The notes under the pieces are model-generated. The model made no database searches. It saw nothing but the letters and a program-made list of their open reading frames with translations, and had not been told where the DNA came from. From the NCBI GenBank assembly GCA_964359095.1, contig CAYHRJ010000007.1, forward strand, positions 1 through 32,988: DNA of 32,988 bases. The letters run 5' to 3'. Source of the DNA: JACRJW01 sp964359095. GTDB lineage: Bacteria > Patescibacteriota > Patescibacteriia > UBA9934 > GWF2-40-263. Numbering within the stretch: the stretch's first letter is position 1; each line of letters begins with the position of its first letter. Of the stretch, positions 7,559 to 15,079 are shown in pieces. A program made the position numbers and the translations under genes.

Positions 7559-7664
7559 TAGAAGATGTCGCGAAGCTTCTGCAGATCACCTCTGCAAAAA
7601 CTCCGCGGCGTCTTTCCAACCTTCCAACCTGAACCGGGCCACCGCGGGCCCACCGGAGTTACAC

Positions 7665-8879
7665 ATGCGTGCACTCAGCTACGAAGAAGAGGAGAAGATC
7701 GAGGCCAACAAGCAGCACAGGGCTCTCCGGAGCCGCAAGGAGGAGCAGGCGATCCGCGAGATCCACTTCTCCGAAAACGGCACGATCGCCCCCGGCGACG
7801 AGAACAGCCCTGACTTCACGGATCTCGCCATCGAGAACCTCGAGATCGCCGACACCCCGCGCAACTTGCGGGAGATGGACGACTTCGAAGCCCCGGAGCT
7901 GATCTGGGACGAGAAGGCCGCACTGGCCGCCTACCAGGCCGAGATCGAGAACGACAGCGATGAGTCCGACGAGGACAGCGAGGACGAGGAGATCAAGGCC
8001 GCGTCCGACGACAGCATCGGCGAGGCGATCTACAGCTACCAGGAGCGTCTCGGTCAGGCCGTGGAGGTCCTCGAGCGCCACCTGCTGGTGCGTGCCTACG
8101 GCTTCGCGATCGACAGCCTCATCACCCCCCGGGGCAACCCGATGGGCGTCGAGTACCTCTCGGTCGTAACCGCCGCGTGCCGCGCCGCCGACGAACTTGG
8201 TCGGAACGAAGCATGCCGGATCCTCGAGATCAAGGACGTCGGTCAGGCCCTCAAGGCAATCGGTGTCGATCGCCTCTTCCGCAGCGCGGGTGCCCTCCAG
8301 GCCCGTGTCGCCGAGATCGTCCGTGCCCGCACCGTTGTGAAGGTCGTCGCCAAGCCCGCGATCGCGCTCCCGCCGCGAGTCGTCCTCCCCGCCCGGCAGT
8401 CCGCCCAGTCCAAGCCGCTCCCCGCGGCCGACATGGTGGTGAAGCCCGTCGGGAGCGATCCCTTCGGTCGTGTCCGCACGAACTCAGGGCTCGCCTTCCG
8501 CTGCATCTGCGGATGCGGTGGACTGGTGCTGGAGAGCGTCGCCATGGTGCCACCTGTGGGCGCCATGCGGGATCGGCAGAACGGCAACCGGGTCGGCTCC
8601 TACGACCTCTGGCGCCACGCCTTCGCCCCGAGCTGCATCCGTCGCTTCGGCAACGGGTTCTCCCTCAAGGAGACCATGCGGACGATGATGGACGGAGAAC
8701 TGAAGCGCGAGGCCGCCAGCCGGACCCTGCATCCGGACTTCCGCAGCGTCACCGGCAACGGCGGCGCGACTGGAGGATCGGGCAAGGGTGCCTCGGCGGC
8801 CCAGCTGGCCAAGCAGGCCGAGCGGGCGGAGAAGGATCGTCAGATCCACTCCGCGATGCAGAGCGCGGGCAAGCGCTAG
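7665..8879 (+). CDS. Hypothetical protein, 404 aa, third ORF of the module
   Basis: Unrecognised. The start is the ATG with GGAG six bases upstream (MRALSYEEEEKIEANK). Order of regions: charged N-terminus (1-90). A very acidic stretch of Asp/Glu/Ser around residues 95-120. A helical middle (about 120-220). A Pro/Ala/Val-rich linker (about 225-265). A possible metal-binding segment with three spaced cysteines (RCICGCGG) and a further Cys about 45 residues on (PSCIRRF). The C-terminus is Gly/Ser-rich, then Lys/Gln/Ala-rich. Strong G/C third-position bias matches the 204-aa ORF. The acidic and metal-binding parts would fit a regulatory or nucleic-acid-associated role, but this is a guess. Confidence 0.75.
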   Translation: MRALSYEEEEKIEANKQHRALRSRKEEQAIREIHFSENGTIAPGDENSPDFTDLAIENLEIADTPRNLREMDDFEAPELIWDEKAALAAYQAEIENDSDESDEDSEDEEIKAASDDSIGEAIYSYQERLGQAVEVLERHLLVRAYGFAIDSLITPRGNPMGVEYLSVVTAACRAADELGRNEACRILEIKDVGQALKAIGVDRLFRSAGALQARVAEIVRARTVVKVVAKPAIALPPRVVLPARQSAQSKPLPAADMVVKPVGSDPFGRVRTNSGLAFRCICGCGGLVLESVAMVPPVGAMRDRQNGNRVGSYDLWRHAFAPSCIRRFGNGFSLKETMRTMMDGELKREAASRTLHPDFRSVTGNGGATGGSGKGASAAQLAKQAERAEKDRQIHSAMQSAGKR

Positions 8880-8886
8880 ACCACCA

Positions 8887-9049
8887 AGGGCACTCACAGC
8901 CCTCCGTCCAGCGACGGTAAAGCGAAAGCGTGAGTTTGGAGAACGCCACTTCTCCTAGAAAAACGTTGTGGCAACACGGACGGCGATCGAGACAATTGAT
9001 CGCCGAGTCCTAAGAGAACATGACGCACGTCGTGTCCTGCTAGGACTAG
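8887..9049 (+). ncRNA. Structured 3' domain, copy 2 (after the 404-aa ORF)
   Basis: GGGC/GCCC hairpin (8888-8902) with CTCAC in its loop. CCGTC-CAGC-GACGG (8904-8917). GC-GAAA-GC mini-hairpin. GTGAG (8930-8934). GGAGAA (8938-8943) with TTCTCC (8950-8955). GGAC-GGCGATC (8978-8988) with GATCGCC-GA-GTCC (8998-9010). GTCCTA (9007-9012) could instead pair with TAGGAC (9041-9046) around ACATGAC/GTCGTGT (9018-9024, 9029-9035). Order, loop signatures and the terminal GGACTA match 6571-6820, while most paired bases differ. Confidence 0.75.
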
Positions 9050-9062
9050 CAAGGAGGTCCAG

Positions 9063-9275
9063 ATGAAACGCCACTTCGTACGCATTCTCTCGGACGGGAG
9101 AATCACAGAGCGCATTGAGTCGGACATCAACGACGCGATGCGCAATCAACCTGACATCCTCGGACTGCCCGAAGAGCTGCAAGTGCAGATCTTCGGCATC
9201 TCGGACATGCCAGCTCTGCCGTGCCTCGCACGGCGCATCCACCTCGCGATCGAGCAATCGCTCGGCTACGCCTAG
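9063..9275 (+). CDS. Hypothetical protein, 70 aa, fourth ORF of the module
   Basis: Unrecognised. It has a near-perfect ribosome-binding site (AAGGAGG) seven bases before the ATG, directly after the GGACTA end of the structured 3' domain, and stops at TAG. The sequence MKRHFVRILSDGRITERIES suggests a small mixed-charge globular or helical protein. No membrane segment is visible. Same strand and style as the other module ORFs. Confidence 0.7.
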   Translation: MKRHFVRILSDGRITERIESDINDAMRNQPDILGLPEELQVQIFGISDMPALPCLARRIHLAIEQSLGYA

Positions 9276-9284
9276 TGGAACGGG

Positions 9285-9327
9285 CCTGATACTTCTTCAA
9301 ACTACCCTGGGGAGAAGAAGTATCGGG
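9285..9327 (+). other. Hairpin after the 70-aa ORF
   Basis: GATACTTCTTC and GAAGAAGTATC form an 11-bp perfect stem around a loop containing CTACCCTGGGG. It occupies the place of the distal 3' hairpin found after the other module ORFs, but its sequence is different. Confidence 0.55.
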
Positions 9328-9339
9328 CAACGCTCTTAG

Positions 9340-9402
9340 GGAAGGTGGTAGGAAATAGGTGAACGAGGTACATCCACCTACCCACCTAACCACCTTCCCC
9401 GT
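9340..9402. repeat. Inverted spacer repeat
   Basis: GGAAGGTGGT on the left and ACCACCTTCC on the right enclose further GGT/ACC units. Same family of short spacer repeats as elsewhere in the window. Confidence 0.65.
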
Positions 9403-9443
9403 GAGGGTTTCAACACCCACTCTCTCCCAAGGAGGCAAAAAAA

Positions 9444-9467
9444 CTCCGACGAACGTCGGAGCTTTTT
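9444..9467 (+). terminator. Rho-independent terminator closing the G+C-rich module
   Basis: CTCCGAC (9444-9450), loop GAAC, GTCGGAG (9455-9461), C, then five T. A run of A lies before it, so it could also work on the other strand. Confidence 0.88.
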
Positions 9468-9501
9468 GTTTGTGTGTGCCAACGCTCGTCAACAAAATCT
9501 C

Positions 9502-9530
9502 TTGACGCGCGCCTTTTACGATGTTAGTGT
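9502..9530 (+). promoter_or_regulatory. Candidate promoter
   Basis: TTGACG (9502-9507), 17-base spacer, TAGTGT (9525-9530). The arrangement is closely similar to the promoter at 32768-32796 (TTGACA-17-TAGTCA), and both precede ORFs that start alike. The -10 box matches the consensus weakly. Confidence 0.45.
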
Positions 9531-9615
9531 GCAGGCTCGTTTCTATAAGAAACGTGTTGATTGCCTAACCGGCAGGAGTGAGAGGATGTAATGGAGAAAG
9601 CGAGGAAAGGGTTCC

Positions 9616-9894
9616 ATGAGTTTCATACTGCCTGTGCCAACCGTGCCATACGGTTGGGAGGAACTCGTCGACACGCTGTCGATGAAGATCCTAGGCGGTT
9701 CTGTCCTTGCTACATCTGCCCAGGCGGAGGTTAGCGAGAGACAAACTCACACTCATCCCTCATCTCTCATCTCTCACACCCAGGTTCCCACCGTCGCTGA
9801 AGCTTTGGCGGGCAGGAAAGCCTGGGTCTACCACTTCCACCAGAAACAAACGCCTACGAAAAAAGGACCACACGGGTCCTCTTGCCCGCCATAG
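9616..9894 (+). CDS. Doubtful small ORF, 92 aa, possibly degraded
   Basis: Starts ATG five bases after AAAGG and reads MSFILPVPTVPYGWEELVD. Only about the first 35 codons look coding. After that the frame runs through a CTCATC/TCTCA simple repeat, palindromic repeat copy 2 (9787-9814) and the terminator of the opposite gene. The first part resembles the ORF at 32892 (TVP, then Trp, then Leu-Gly). The region also folds well: CCAACCGT/ACGGTTGG at 9637-9657 and TCGACA/TGTCGA at 9668-9682. An alternative is a structured RNA. Confidence 0.35.
   Translation: MSFILPVPTVPYGWEELVDTLSMKILGGSVLATSAQAEVSERQTHTHPSSLISHTQVPTVAEALAGRKAWVYHFHQKQTPTKKGPHGSSCPP
9787..9814 (+). repeat. Imperfect palindromic repeat, copy 2
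   Basis: CCCACCGTCGCT then AGCTTTGGCGGGCA with a two-base loop. Same family as 5665-5701. Confidence 0.75.
9858..9880 (-). terminator. Rho-independent terminator of the TrmB/GT4 transcript
   Basis: Read on the minus strand: AGGACC, loop, GGTCCT (9864-9880), followed by six T (complement of 9858-9863). It lies about 40 bases after the 9922 stop. Confidence 0.85.
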
Positions 9895-9915
9895 CTCCAC
9901 GAGCGACGGTGGGTA
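9883..9915 (-). repeat. Imperfect palindromic repeat, copy 3 (inverted)
   Basis: On the minus strand it reads TACCCACCGTCGCT, then GGAGCTATGGCGGGCA, almost identical to copy 1 and in the opposite orientation. It sits between the TrmB-type gene and its terminator. Confidence 0.78.
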
Positions 9916-9921
9916 TTCTTT

Positions 9922-10710
9922 TTAACAACCTTTTGACGGGTACCCTTTGGCTCCATCCCACGCAAGAGCAAACAGAGCACGGATCGCGTCAGCGATCTCT
10001 TGACTGCGAATGACAACCGAAAGAATCGAGGAACGATACGAGAAGAGGAACACGTAGTCACGACGCGCAACAATACTCCCGTGGATGGGAAATTTCTCAG
10101 GTGGCAACATACGCCACTCACCTTCTCCCATGTCAGGCAAACACATTGGATCCGTATTTTTTGTAATCGCGAGCACTCGATACTTCGCGCCTTTCTGTCG
10201 CAGCACGGCATGATGTTCCTCGCGCGCTTCTCCCATCAGCTCTTTTGTTTCATGCACGTCATCAAGCGGAGCAATCTCGATAAAATCTCCCGTGAGCTTT
10301 TCAAAAATAGCACGCACCGTTTTGACTCCCTCGTGTCCTTCCAGATAGCGAATCTGTGGTTTTGCGCCCTCCGCGTTGTACAGATTGACGAGCATTGGCA
10401 TGACCTTCTCAAGCTCGAATTCTTTTTCTGCCAACTCTTTTTGTTTGACTTGGATAATCGACATCAACCGATCAGGACTCTCAGACACATAAAATCGTTT
10501 CTTGCCTTTTTGAAACGTAGACATGAGCCCACGCGCAGCCAAGGATTCGATCATGACGTACGTTGTCGCTCGGTTCACATGCGCTTTGTGAGAAATATCC
10601 TGCACAGGCGAAGGTCCCATTTCAAGGGCAGCCAAATAGACTCGCGCTTCTTTGTCGCTCAGCCCCAAGTGTTCAAGTTCCTTTTTGAGTTCGTCCATAA
10701 TCGCTGACAC
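9922..10710 (-). CDS. TrmB-family transcriptional regulator
   Basis: A cytoplasmic DNA-binding protein of up to 262 aa. Residues about 10-75 form the winged-helix domain typical of TrmB proteins (LGLSDKEARVYLAALEMGPSPVQDISHKAHVNRATTYVMIESL is spread over this span). A coiled-coil segment (about 85-110, KQKELAEKEFELEKV) and a C-terminal sensor-like domain follow. The GTG start overlaps the TAG stop of the upstream GT4 by one base, and an internal ATG four codons later is an alternative start. Regulatory targets cannot be read from the sequence. A strong terminator follows. Confidence 0.85.
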   Translation of the reverse strand: MSAIMDELKKELEHLGLSDKEARVYLAALEMGPSPVQDISHKAHVNRATTYVMIESLAARGLMSTFQKGKKRFYVSESPDRLMSIIQVKQKELAEKEFELEKVMPMLVNLYNAEGAKPQIRYLEGHEGVKTVRAIFEKLTGDFIEIAPLDDVHETKELMGEAREEHHAVLRQKGAKYRVLAITKNTDPMCLPDMGEGEWRMLPPEKFPIHGSIVARRDYVFLFSYRSSILSVVIRSQEIADAIRALFALAWDGAKGYPSKGC

Positions 10711-11888
10711 TACACCAAACTTCTCAAACTGTCCAGTGTCATTGCGGCTGTTTTACTCCAGGAAAACCCGCTTACTCTTTGTTTACCTTTTTGGACAAGC
10801 TCAGCGCGCAGGCTTCCCTCTTTTACCACCCGCTCCATTGCATGAGCCCAAGCCTCAGGTTCACCTGGCGGAATCAAAAGACCGGCGTCGCCTACGACTT
10901 CGAGGTGTGCTGGGATGTCGGATGTGACGAGTGTCGTCCCTTCGGCCATGGCTTCGAGATTTGGAATACCAAATCCCTCATACCAAGTCGGAAACAGATA
11001 CGCCGTTGCCGCACTCATAAGCGGAGCGACTTCTGTGTCGGGAAGATAGCCGAGTGTACGGATGAATTCTTTGTGTATGGAGAGCTCTATGTATTTTTTA
11101 ATCTCGTTATAGCCGTAGCCTGGTTCGCCGACCAGGATCAGCTCAAACGGATCACCAACGCCTCGCCGCGTCTTGAACAATTCAAAGGCGCGGATAAGTG
11201 TGGTGAGATTCTTTTTCTTTTCGAGACGGCCGACCGTCAGAAAAAAATTTGTACCTAAGCGATGCTGTTGAAGTGTGGCGCGAGCATCCTCTGGCGGATA
11301 CACATGAAACACTTTTGTGTTCACGGCCTCTGGCGTCACAACAATACGATCAGCAGCAACACGGTACAGATCAACAAGATCTTGTTTGGTAGCCTCACTG
11401 GGAACAAGAATCCGCGAAGCTTTTTTGATCGCGCGCTTTGTCACACGCTTCAGACGACGGCGAACTGCGGGATCGTAGAGATCTGGTCGTCGAGCAAAAG
11501 CGACGTCATGGATAGTGGTTAAGACCCCTCCTGACCTCCCCTTCGTAAGGGGAGGAAGACTCTGGGAGGGAACAAAGAGAACACTCGGGCGACGACGCAG
11601 CATTTCCCAACTCATACGAAACGCCATCCAACCGCGGTTGAGTGGCCACTTCAGAATCTGTGATCTCCAGCCTGCAGGAAGAACGCTCAGCTCAACATCT
11701 AGCACAGTCGGCGAATACAAAATCACTCGCTCCTGTTCCTTGAGCGGTTGTGCTTTCAAAGCCTGAATCAACTCGCGAGCGTAGTTCTCGACTCCGGTGC
11801 GTTTTTCTTTGTTGGCAGAAGAGGCGTCGATGCCGTAAACGATCTCTCCAGTCACTTGTGTTGTAAGGAGATTCAAGTCGGATTCCAT
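10710..11888 (-). CDS. Glycosyltransferase family 4 (group 1)
   Basis: Probably a retaining sugar transferase acting on an envelope polysaccharide or glycolipid at the inner face of the membrane. It has 392 aa and two Rossmann halves. The donor-site motif EGFGIPNLEAMAEG is near residues 312-325 and is followed by SDIPAHLEVVGDAG. Residues about 107-122 (SQSLPPLTKGRSGG...) come from a palindromic repeat inside the gene (about 11525-11570), placed just before the conserved TIHDVAF strand. This lengthens a loop without breaking the frame. It follows mreB and precedes the TrmB-type regulator. Acceptor and sugar are unknown. Confidence 0.92.
   Translation of the reverse strand: MESDLNLLTTQVTGEIVYGIDASSANKEKRTGVENYARELIQALKAQPLKEQERVILYSPTVLDVELSVLPAGWRSQILKWPLNRGWMAFRMSWEMLRRRPSVLFVPSQSLPPLTKGRSGGVLTTIHDVAFARRPDLYDPAVRRRLKRVTKRAIKKASRILVPSEATKQDLVDLYRVAADRIVVTPEAVNTKVFHVYPPEDARATLQQHRLGTNFFLTVGRLEKKKNLTTLIRAFELFKTRRGVGDPFELILVGEPGYGYNEIKKYIELSIHKEFIRTLGYLPDTEVAPLMSAATAYLFPTWYEGFGIPNLEAMAEGTTLVTSDIPAHLEVVGDAGLLIPPGEPEAWAHAMERVVKEGSLRAELVQKGKQRVSGFSWSKTAAMTLDSLRSLV
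11525..11570. repeat. Palindromic repeat inside the GT4 coding sequence
   Basis: CCTCCCCTT (11535-11543), loop CGT, AAGGGGAGG (11547-11555), flanked by CCCTCC and GGGAGG outer arms. It is read in frame as the PPLTKGRSGG segment of the protein. Confidence 0.8.
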
Positions 11889-11898
11889 AGCTTTCTTA

Positions 11899-11978
11899 TT
11901 TCTGTCATCCCGAGCGAAGCCGAGGGATCCCTCCGCTTCGGTCGCGTCGAACGCGACCTACGGTCGGGATGACAGAAA
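11899..11978. repeat. Palindromic repeat (GTCATCCCGAGCGAAGC type), intergenic copy
   Basis: Perfect 15-base arms TTTCTGTCATCCCGA and its complement bound an 80-base element with an inner GTCGCGT/ACGCGAC hairpin. It fills most of the gap between mreB and the GT4. A diverged relative lies inside the coding sequence at 30712-30798. Confidence 0.85.
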
Positions 11979-11988
11979 GATGATACAT

Positions 11989-12993
11989 CTACGAAGTAAA
12001 AATCGATCGCTTGTACGCTTCCAAATTTTCTAATGCAATTCCTGTCCCCTTTGCCACGCATTGCTGTGGATCTTCCGCAACGAACGTTGGGACACCAGTT
12101 GCTTCGGCAATCAGTGTATCAAGATTTCGCAGTTGCGAGGAGCCACCGGAGAGCACAATGCCTTTGTCCATCACGTCGGCAGAAAGTTCTGGTGGCGTTT
12201 TATGAAGGACCTCCTTTACCGTGTTGATGATGCCTTCGAGTTCGTTTTGAATGGCAACGGTGACATCGTCTGAAGTCACTTCGATAAGCTTTGGGAGTCC
12301 TGTCACCATGTCGCGTCCTTTGACTTCCATCGTGAGCTTGTCAGGTAAATACATAGCTGCGCCAATTTGAATTTTGATGTCCTCACTGGTGCGCTCACCG
12401 ATGGCAAGCCCATACTTACGACGAATATATTCGGCAATCGCCATATCAAATTTTACTCCACCAATGCGCACGGACTCAGACGCAACAATGCCTCCCAAAG
12501 AAATCACAGCCATCTCACTCGTTCCACCACCGATATCGATAATCATGTGACCTGACGGTGAACCAATGGGAATGTTCGCACCGATCGCGGCCACGATCGG
12601 TTCTTTAATGATGTAGGCGGCCTTGGCACCAGCGGCAAGGGTCGCATCAATCACAGCACGACGCTCCGTGGACGTGATGCCGCCGGGAACCGCGACCATC
12701 ACCTCAGGACGAAACAACCGCACGCCACCCAAGGCTTTGTTGATGAAGTAGCGCAACATCGCTTCAGTCGTTCGATAGTCAGCGATCACACCGTCCTTAA
12801 GTGGACGCCTCGCAACAATCGAGTCAGGGGTACGACCAATCATGTCCTTTGCTTCCTTCCCAACAGCCAATATTTTTTTATCCGTCACCGACACTGCAAC
12901 CACTGATGGCTCATGAATAATAATACCTCGTTTAGGAACATAAACGAGGACTGTGGTTGTTCCAAGGTCGATACCGATTTTGCGTTGAAACAT
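11989..12993 (-). CDS. mreB: Rod-shape-determining actin homologue MreB
   Basis: Polymerises under the membrane and directs cell-wall growth. The 334-aa length is typical. Actin-fold motifs are clear: phosphate-1 loop GIDLGTTTVLVY (8-19), phosphate-2 loop IIDIGGGTSEMAV near residue 155, and adenosine motif GIVLSGGSSQL near residue 285. The MreB-specific start MFQRKIGIDLGTT is present and fixes the start codon. It lies upstream of the GT4 and downstream of DUF4012 and GT2 on the same strand, so it belongs to an envelope and shape gene group. Confidence 0.96.
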   Translation of the reverse strand: MFQRKIGIDLGTTTVLVYVPKRGIIIHEPSVVAVSVTDKKILAVGKEAKDMIGRTPDSIVARRPLKDGVIADYRTTEAMLRYFINKALGGVRLFRPEVMVAVPGGITSTERRAVIDATLAAGAKAAYIIKEPIVAAIGANIPIGSPSGHMIIDIGGGTSEMAVISLGGIVASESVRIGGVKFDMAIAEYIRRKYGLAIGERTSEDIKIQIGAAMYLPDKLTMEVKGRDMVTGLPKLIEVTSDDVTVAIQNELEGIINTVKEVLHKTPPELSADVMDKGIVLSGGSSQLRNLDTLIAEATGVPTFVAEDPQQCVAKGTGIALENLEAYKRSIFTS

Positions 12994-13006
12994 AGCTTAA
13001 TCCCAA

Positions 13007-13078
13007 GGTGGGTAGGTGGTTCCGGATTCCGGATTTCGATCACCTCATCCACCTTATCCACCTATTCCACCTATAACC
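13007..13078. repeat. Inverted spacer repeat between mreB and the DUF4012 gene
   Basis: GTGGGTAGGTGG on one side and several TCCACCT units on the other, with a central TTCCGGATTCCGGAT. The last bases overlap the stop of the DUF4012 gene. Confidence 0.65.
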
Positions 13079-15065
13079 TAATCTCTATCTGCAAATCCTG
13101 ATCTAAAATGGTGTTCAAGTGGTAGGTGTCATCTCCCCACTCTGCCTGACTCTCTGATGGCGTCGCGTGCGTGACATTCTTATCAAAATCGAGGTCGATC
13201 GTCAATGCGTTATTTTGTGCTCCCGGTTGCTTGATGACAGTAAGCGCGTAATCTCCTGCTTTGATCGCTTCGATCACAGAGAGAGCGGGCGCGAATGTGA
13301 AGGTCAGTGTGTTTTCCTCGCCAGGTTCCACAGATGTGAACGTTCCAAAAGACGTGAGACCAAGCTCATGTTCCACATCAACCGATCCAGCTGCTCCTGT
13401 TGGATTTTGCATCTTGTCGTTCAACCAACTTCCTTCAACATCTACCAGCTCTGTTCCTTCTGGAAGGTAGACTCGCGTGTATGTTCGATAACGCGTCGTC
13501 TTCCAATCAAACGTTCCTGTGTGTTTGTAATGGATCGACACCTTGGCAATCCATTCGTCTGTTGCATCTTGTTCGATCGTATACGTGGTAGCTCGTACAA
13601 CAGCTGGGTCAGATTTTAAGCTCGCAAGATTCGCATCTACGACTATGAGCGTATCAACCGTCTGCGAGTCAACCGAACCTCCCCAACCATTTTTTACAAT
13701 CACATGTTGAACTGTTACGTCTGTGCTGAAGAGCAAAAGTTGTTTTTCTTGAAGAGCGAGTTCTGTCACCTTAAACACTTCCTGCCACTGCTGTGCAGGT
13801 AGCGCATACAATCGCGTTTTCATCTCATTCACAAGATCTGCCAAAATTTCCTTCCGTTGGCTTGGTGGTAGCCCTTCGGCAACATAGCCATATTCCACTT
13901 GATACTCCAGCGTTTCAGCAATATTTTCTGCCGTGAACGTCTGGCCACCCACGGTGATCGCCCCAGTGATCGCCAAAAGATCAGAGGCATAAGTTGGAGT
14001 GAATCCAATCACGTTATCGATCTGTGTGGTTGTTGGAATCGATTCAGGATCCTCAAGAAACCCAACTTCTTCAAGAAACAACTCGCTCCCCGCCATGGAG
14101 GAAGCAGCGAAATCTGGTAACCAATTTGAATCTCGAAAAAACCATTTTGTTGTCGCATTGTAGCGCTGAAGTGGAGAAGGGGCTGTGCGGATAATTTTGT
14201 CGCTGACAGCATCATCAAGCGCGTAGACGTCGGCTGTCTCAAGCTCTGAGATATCTCCTCCAGACGTTTTGAGAACACCATACGTACCGATGAATCCACC
14301 AGCGGGACGCAATTCATTGTTGTTTAAAAACAACAACAGTGTAGTCGCCTCGTCATCAAGCCCGGCAAACGCAGGTAACAAACGCGCAAGGATTCCTAGA
14401 AGCTTCAGTTCTCCCCCAACGTCTTCTAATTTTTTTGAGAGCGAACCAAGCAAAGAAAGCACTGGACCAAGCTGAACATCCTGTGTGAGAAGCACGATTT
14501 CCGCCTGAACAATATCAATCTGAGCGGAAAGCAAATCGAGGTCGTCAGCAGAAGCACTCAAGCGCTTCAGGATCGCGCGCTTCGTTTCTGTTGAGAGATC
14601 GCCGAACGTCACTGTCTGAACAAGCCCTTCCCGCATCTGCATCAAATACTCCGTCGAGATCCCTGAGAGTTGAACAAGATCGCTACCAAGCGTGAACAAC
14701 GGTTGCAGAGTTGTGACGACATCATGACCAGATCGGATCACACCAGTAAACGATTCAACCTGGGAACCAAGCAGAGGCAACCAACGCACAGAAAGCAGAA
14801 CCTGCAAAAAACGCTCAGCAGAGGCAAAGGAAATGTCCGCTTGTTGCAGTGAAGCAGATGCTTCGTCAAATAAAAAAACGCTCGCCTGATCAGAAGCGGC
14901 CATCAGATCATCACGCGCATCCAGCGTATGAGCAAAAACTTGTGTGACACTGACGATGATCGCGATGATCCAACTAACTAGGAGAACACCTACAACGACA
15001 AAAATGATTCGTGCTGTACGTGCACGAGAATGGCCGCGTTCAAGATACTCTTTGGAATGTGACAT
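13071..15065 (-). CDS. DUF4012 domain membrane protein, 664 aa
   Basis: A single-pass membrane protein with a large outer part. The start is taken at the ATG giving MSHSKEYLERGHS. One transmembrane helix lies at about residues 20-43. The DUF4012 hallmark, LLLFLNNNELRPAGGFIGTYG, is split over residues about 245-265. The C-terminal 150 residues look like beta-rich domains. DUF4012 proteins are usually found beside polysaccharide synthesis genes, and here a GT2 gene ends 14 bases upstream, with mreB and a GT4 downstream. A role in handling envelope glycans is inferred only from this. Confidence 0.9.
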   Translation of the reverse strand: MSHSKEYLERGHSRARTARIIFVVVGVLLVSWIIAIIVSVTQVFAHTLDARDDLMAASDQASVFLFDEASASLQQADISFASAERFLQVLLSVRWLPLLGSQVESFTGVIRSGHDVVTTLQPLFTLGSDLVQLSGISTEYLMQMREGLVQTVTFGDLSTETKRAILKRLSASADDLDLLSAQIDIVQAEIVLLTQDVQLGPVLSLLGSLSKKLEDVGGELKLLGILARLLPAFAGLDDEATTLLLFLNNNELRPAGGFIGTYGVLKTSGGDISELETADVYALDDAVSDKIIRTAPSPLQRYNATTKWFFRDSNWLPDFAASSMAGSELFLEEVGFLEDPESIPTTTQIDNVIGFTPTYASDLLAITGAITVGGQTFTAENIAETLEYQVEYGYVAEGLPPSQRKEILADLVNEMKTRLYALPAQQWQEVFKVTELALQEKQLLLFSTDVTVQHVIVKNGWGGSVDSQTVDTLIVVDANLASLKSDPAVVRATTYTIEQDATDEWIAKVSIHYKHTGTFDWKTTRYRTYTRVYLPEGTELVDVEGSWLNDKMQNPTGAAGSVDVEHELGLTSFGTFTSVEPGEENTLTFTFAPALSVIEAIKAGDYALTVIKQPGAQNNALTIDLDFDKNVTHATPSESQAEWGDDTYHLNTILDQDLQIEIRL

Positions 15066-15079
15066 GCCTCCAGTATACC

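Noticed and set aside
7659..8920. Several long ORFs in other frames of the 404-aa gene
   Set aside because: Arg/Pro/Ser-rich or Leu/Val-rich shadows caused by high G+C; the 404-aa frame has the ribosome-binding site and balanced composition.
5740..9049. Group I or group II intron
   Set aside because: No recognisable group I P3-P8 core with conserved joining segments and no group II domain V were found, and there is no interrupted host gene or maturase/homing endonuclease.
6546..9049. Integron cassette array with attC sites
   Set aside because: GTTAAAC-like words occur, but no paired RYYYAAC/GTTRRRY boxes at consistent positions, no integrase, and the folded domain is more complex than an attC hairpin.
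9590..9640. GAGGAAAG word suggesting RNase P RNA
   Set aside because: Only eight bases match; the other universally conserved RNase P regions (such as ACAGAAA) are missing and there is no room for a full-length RNA.
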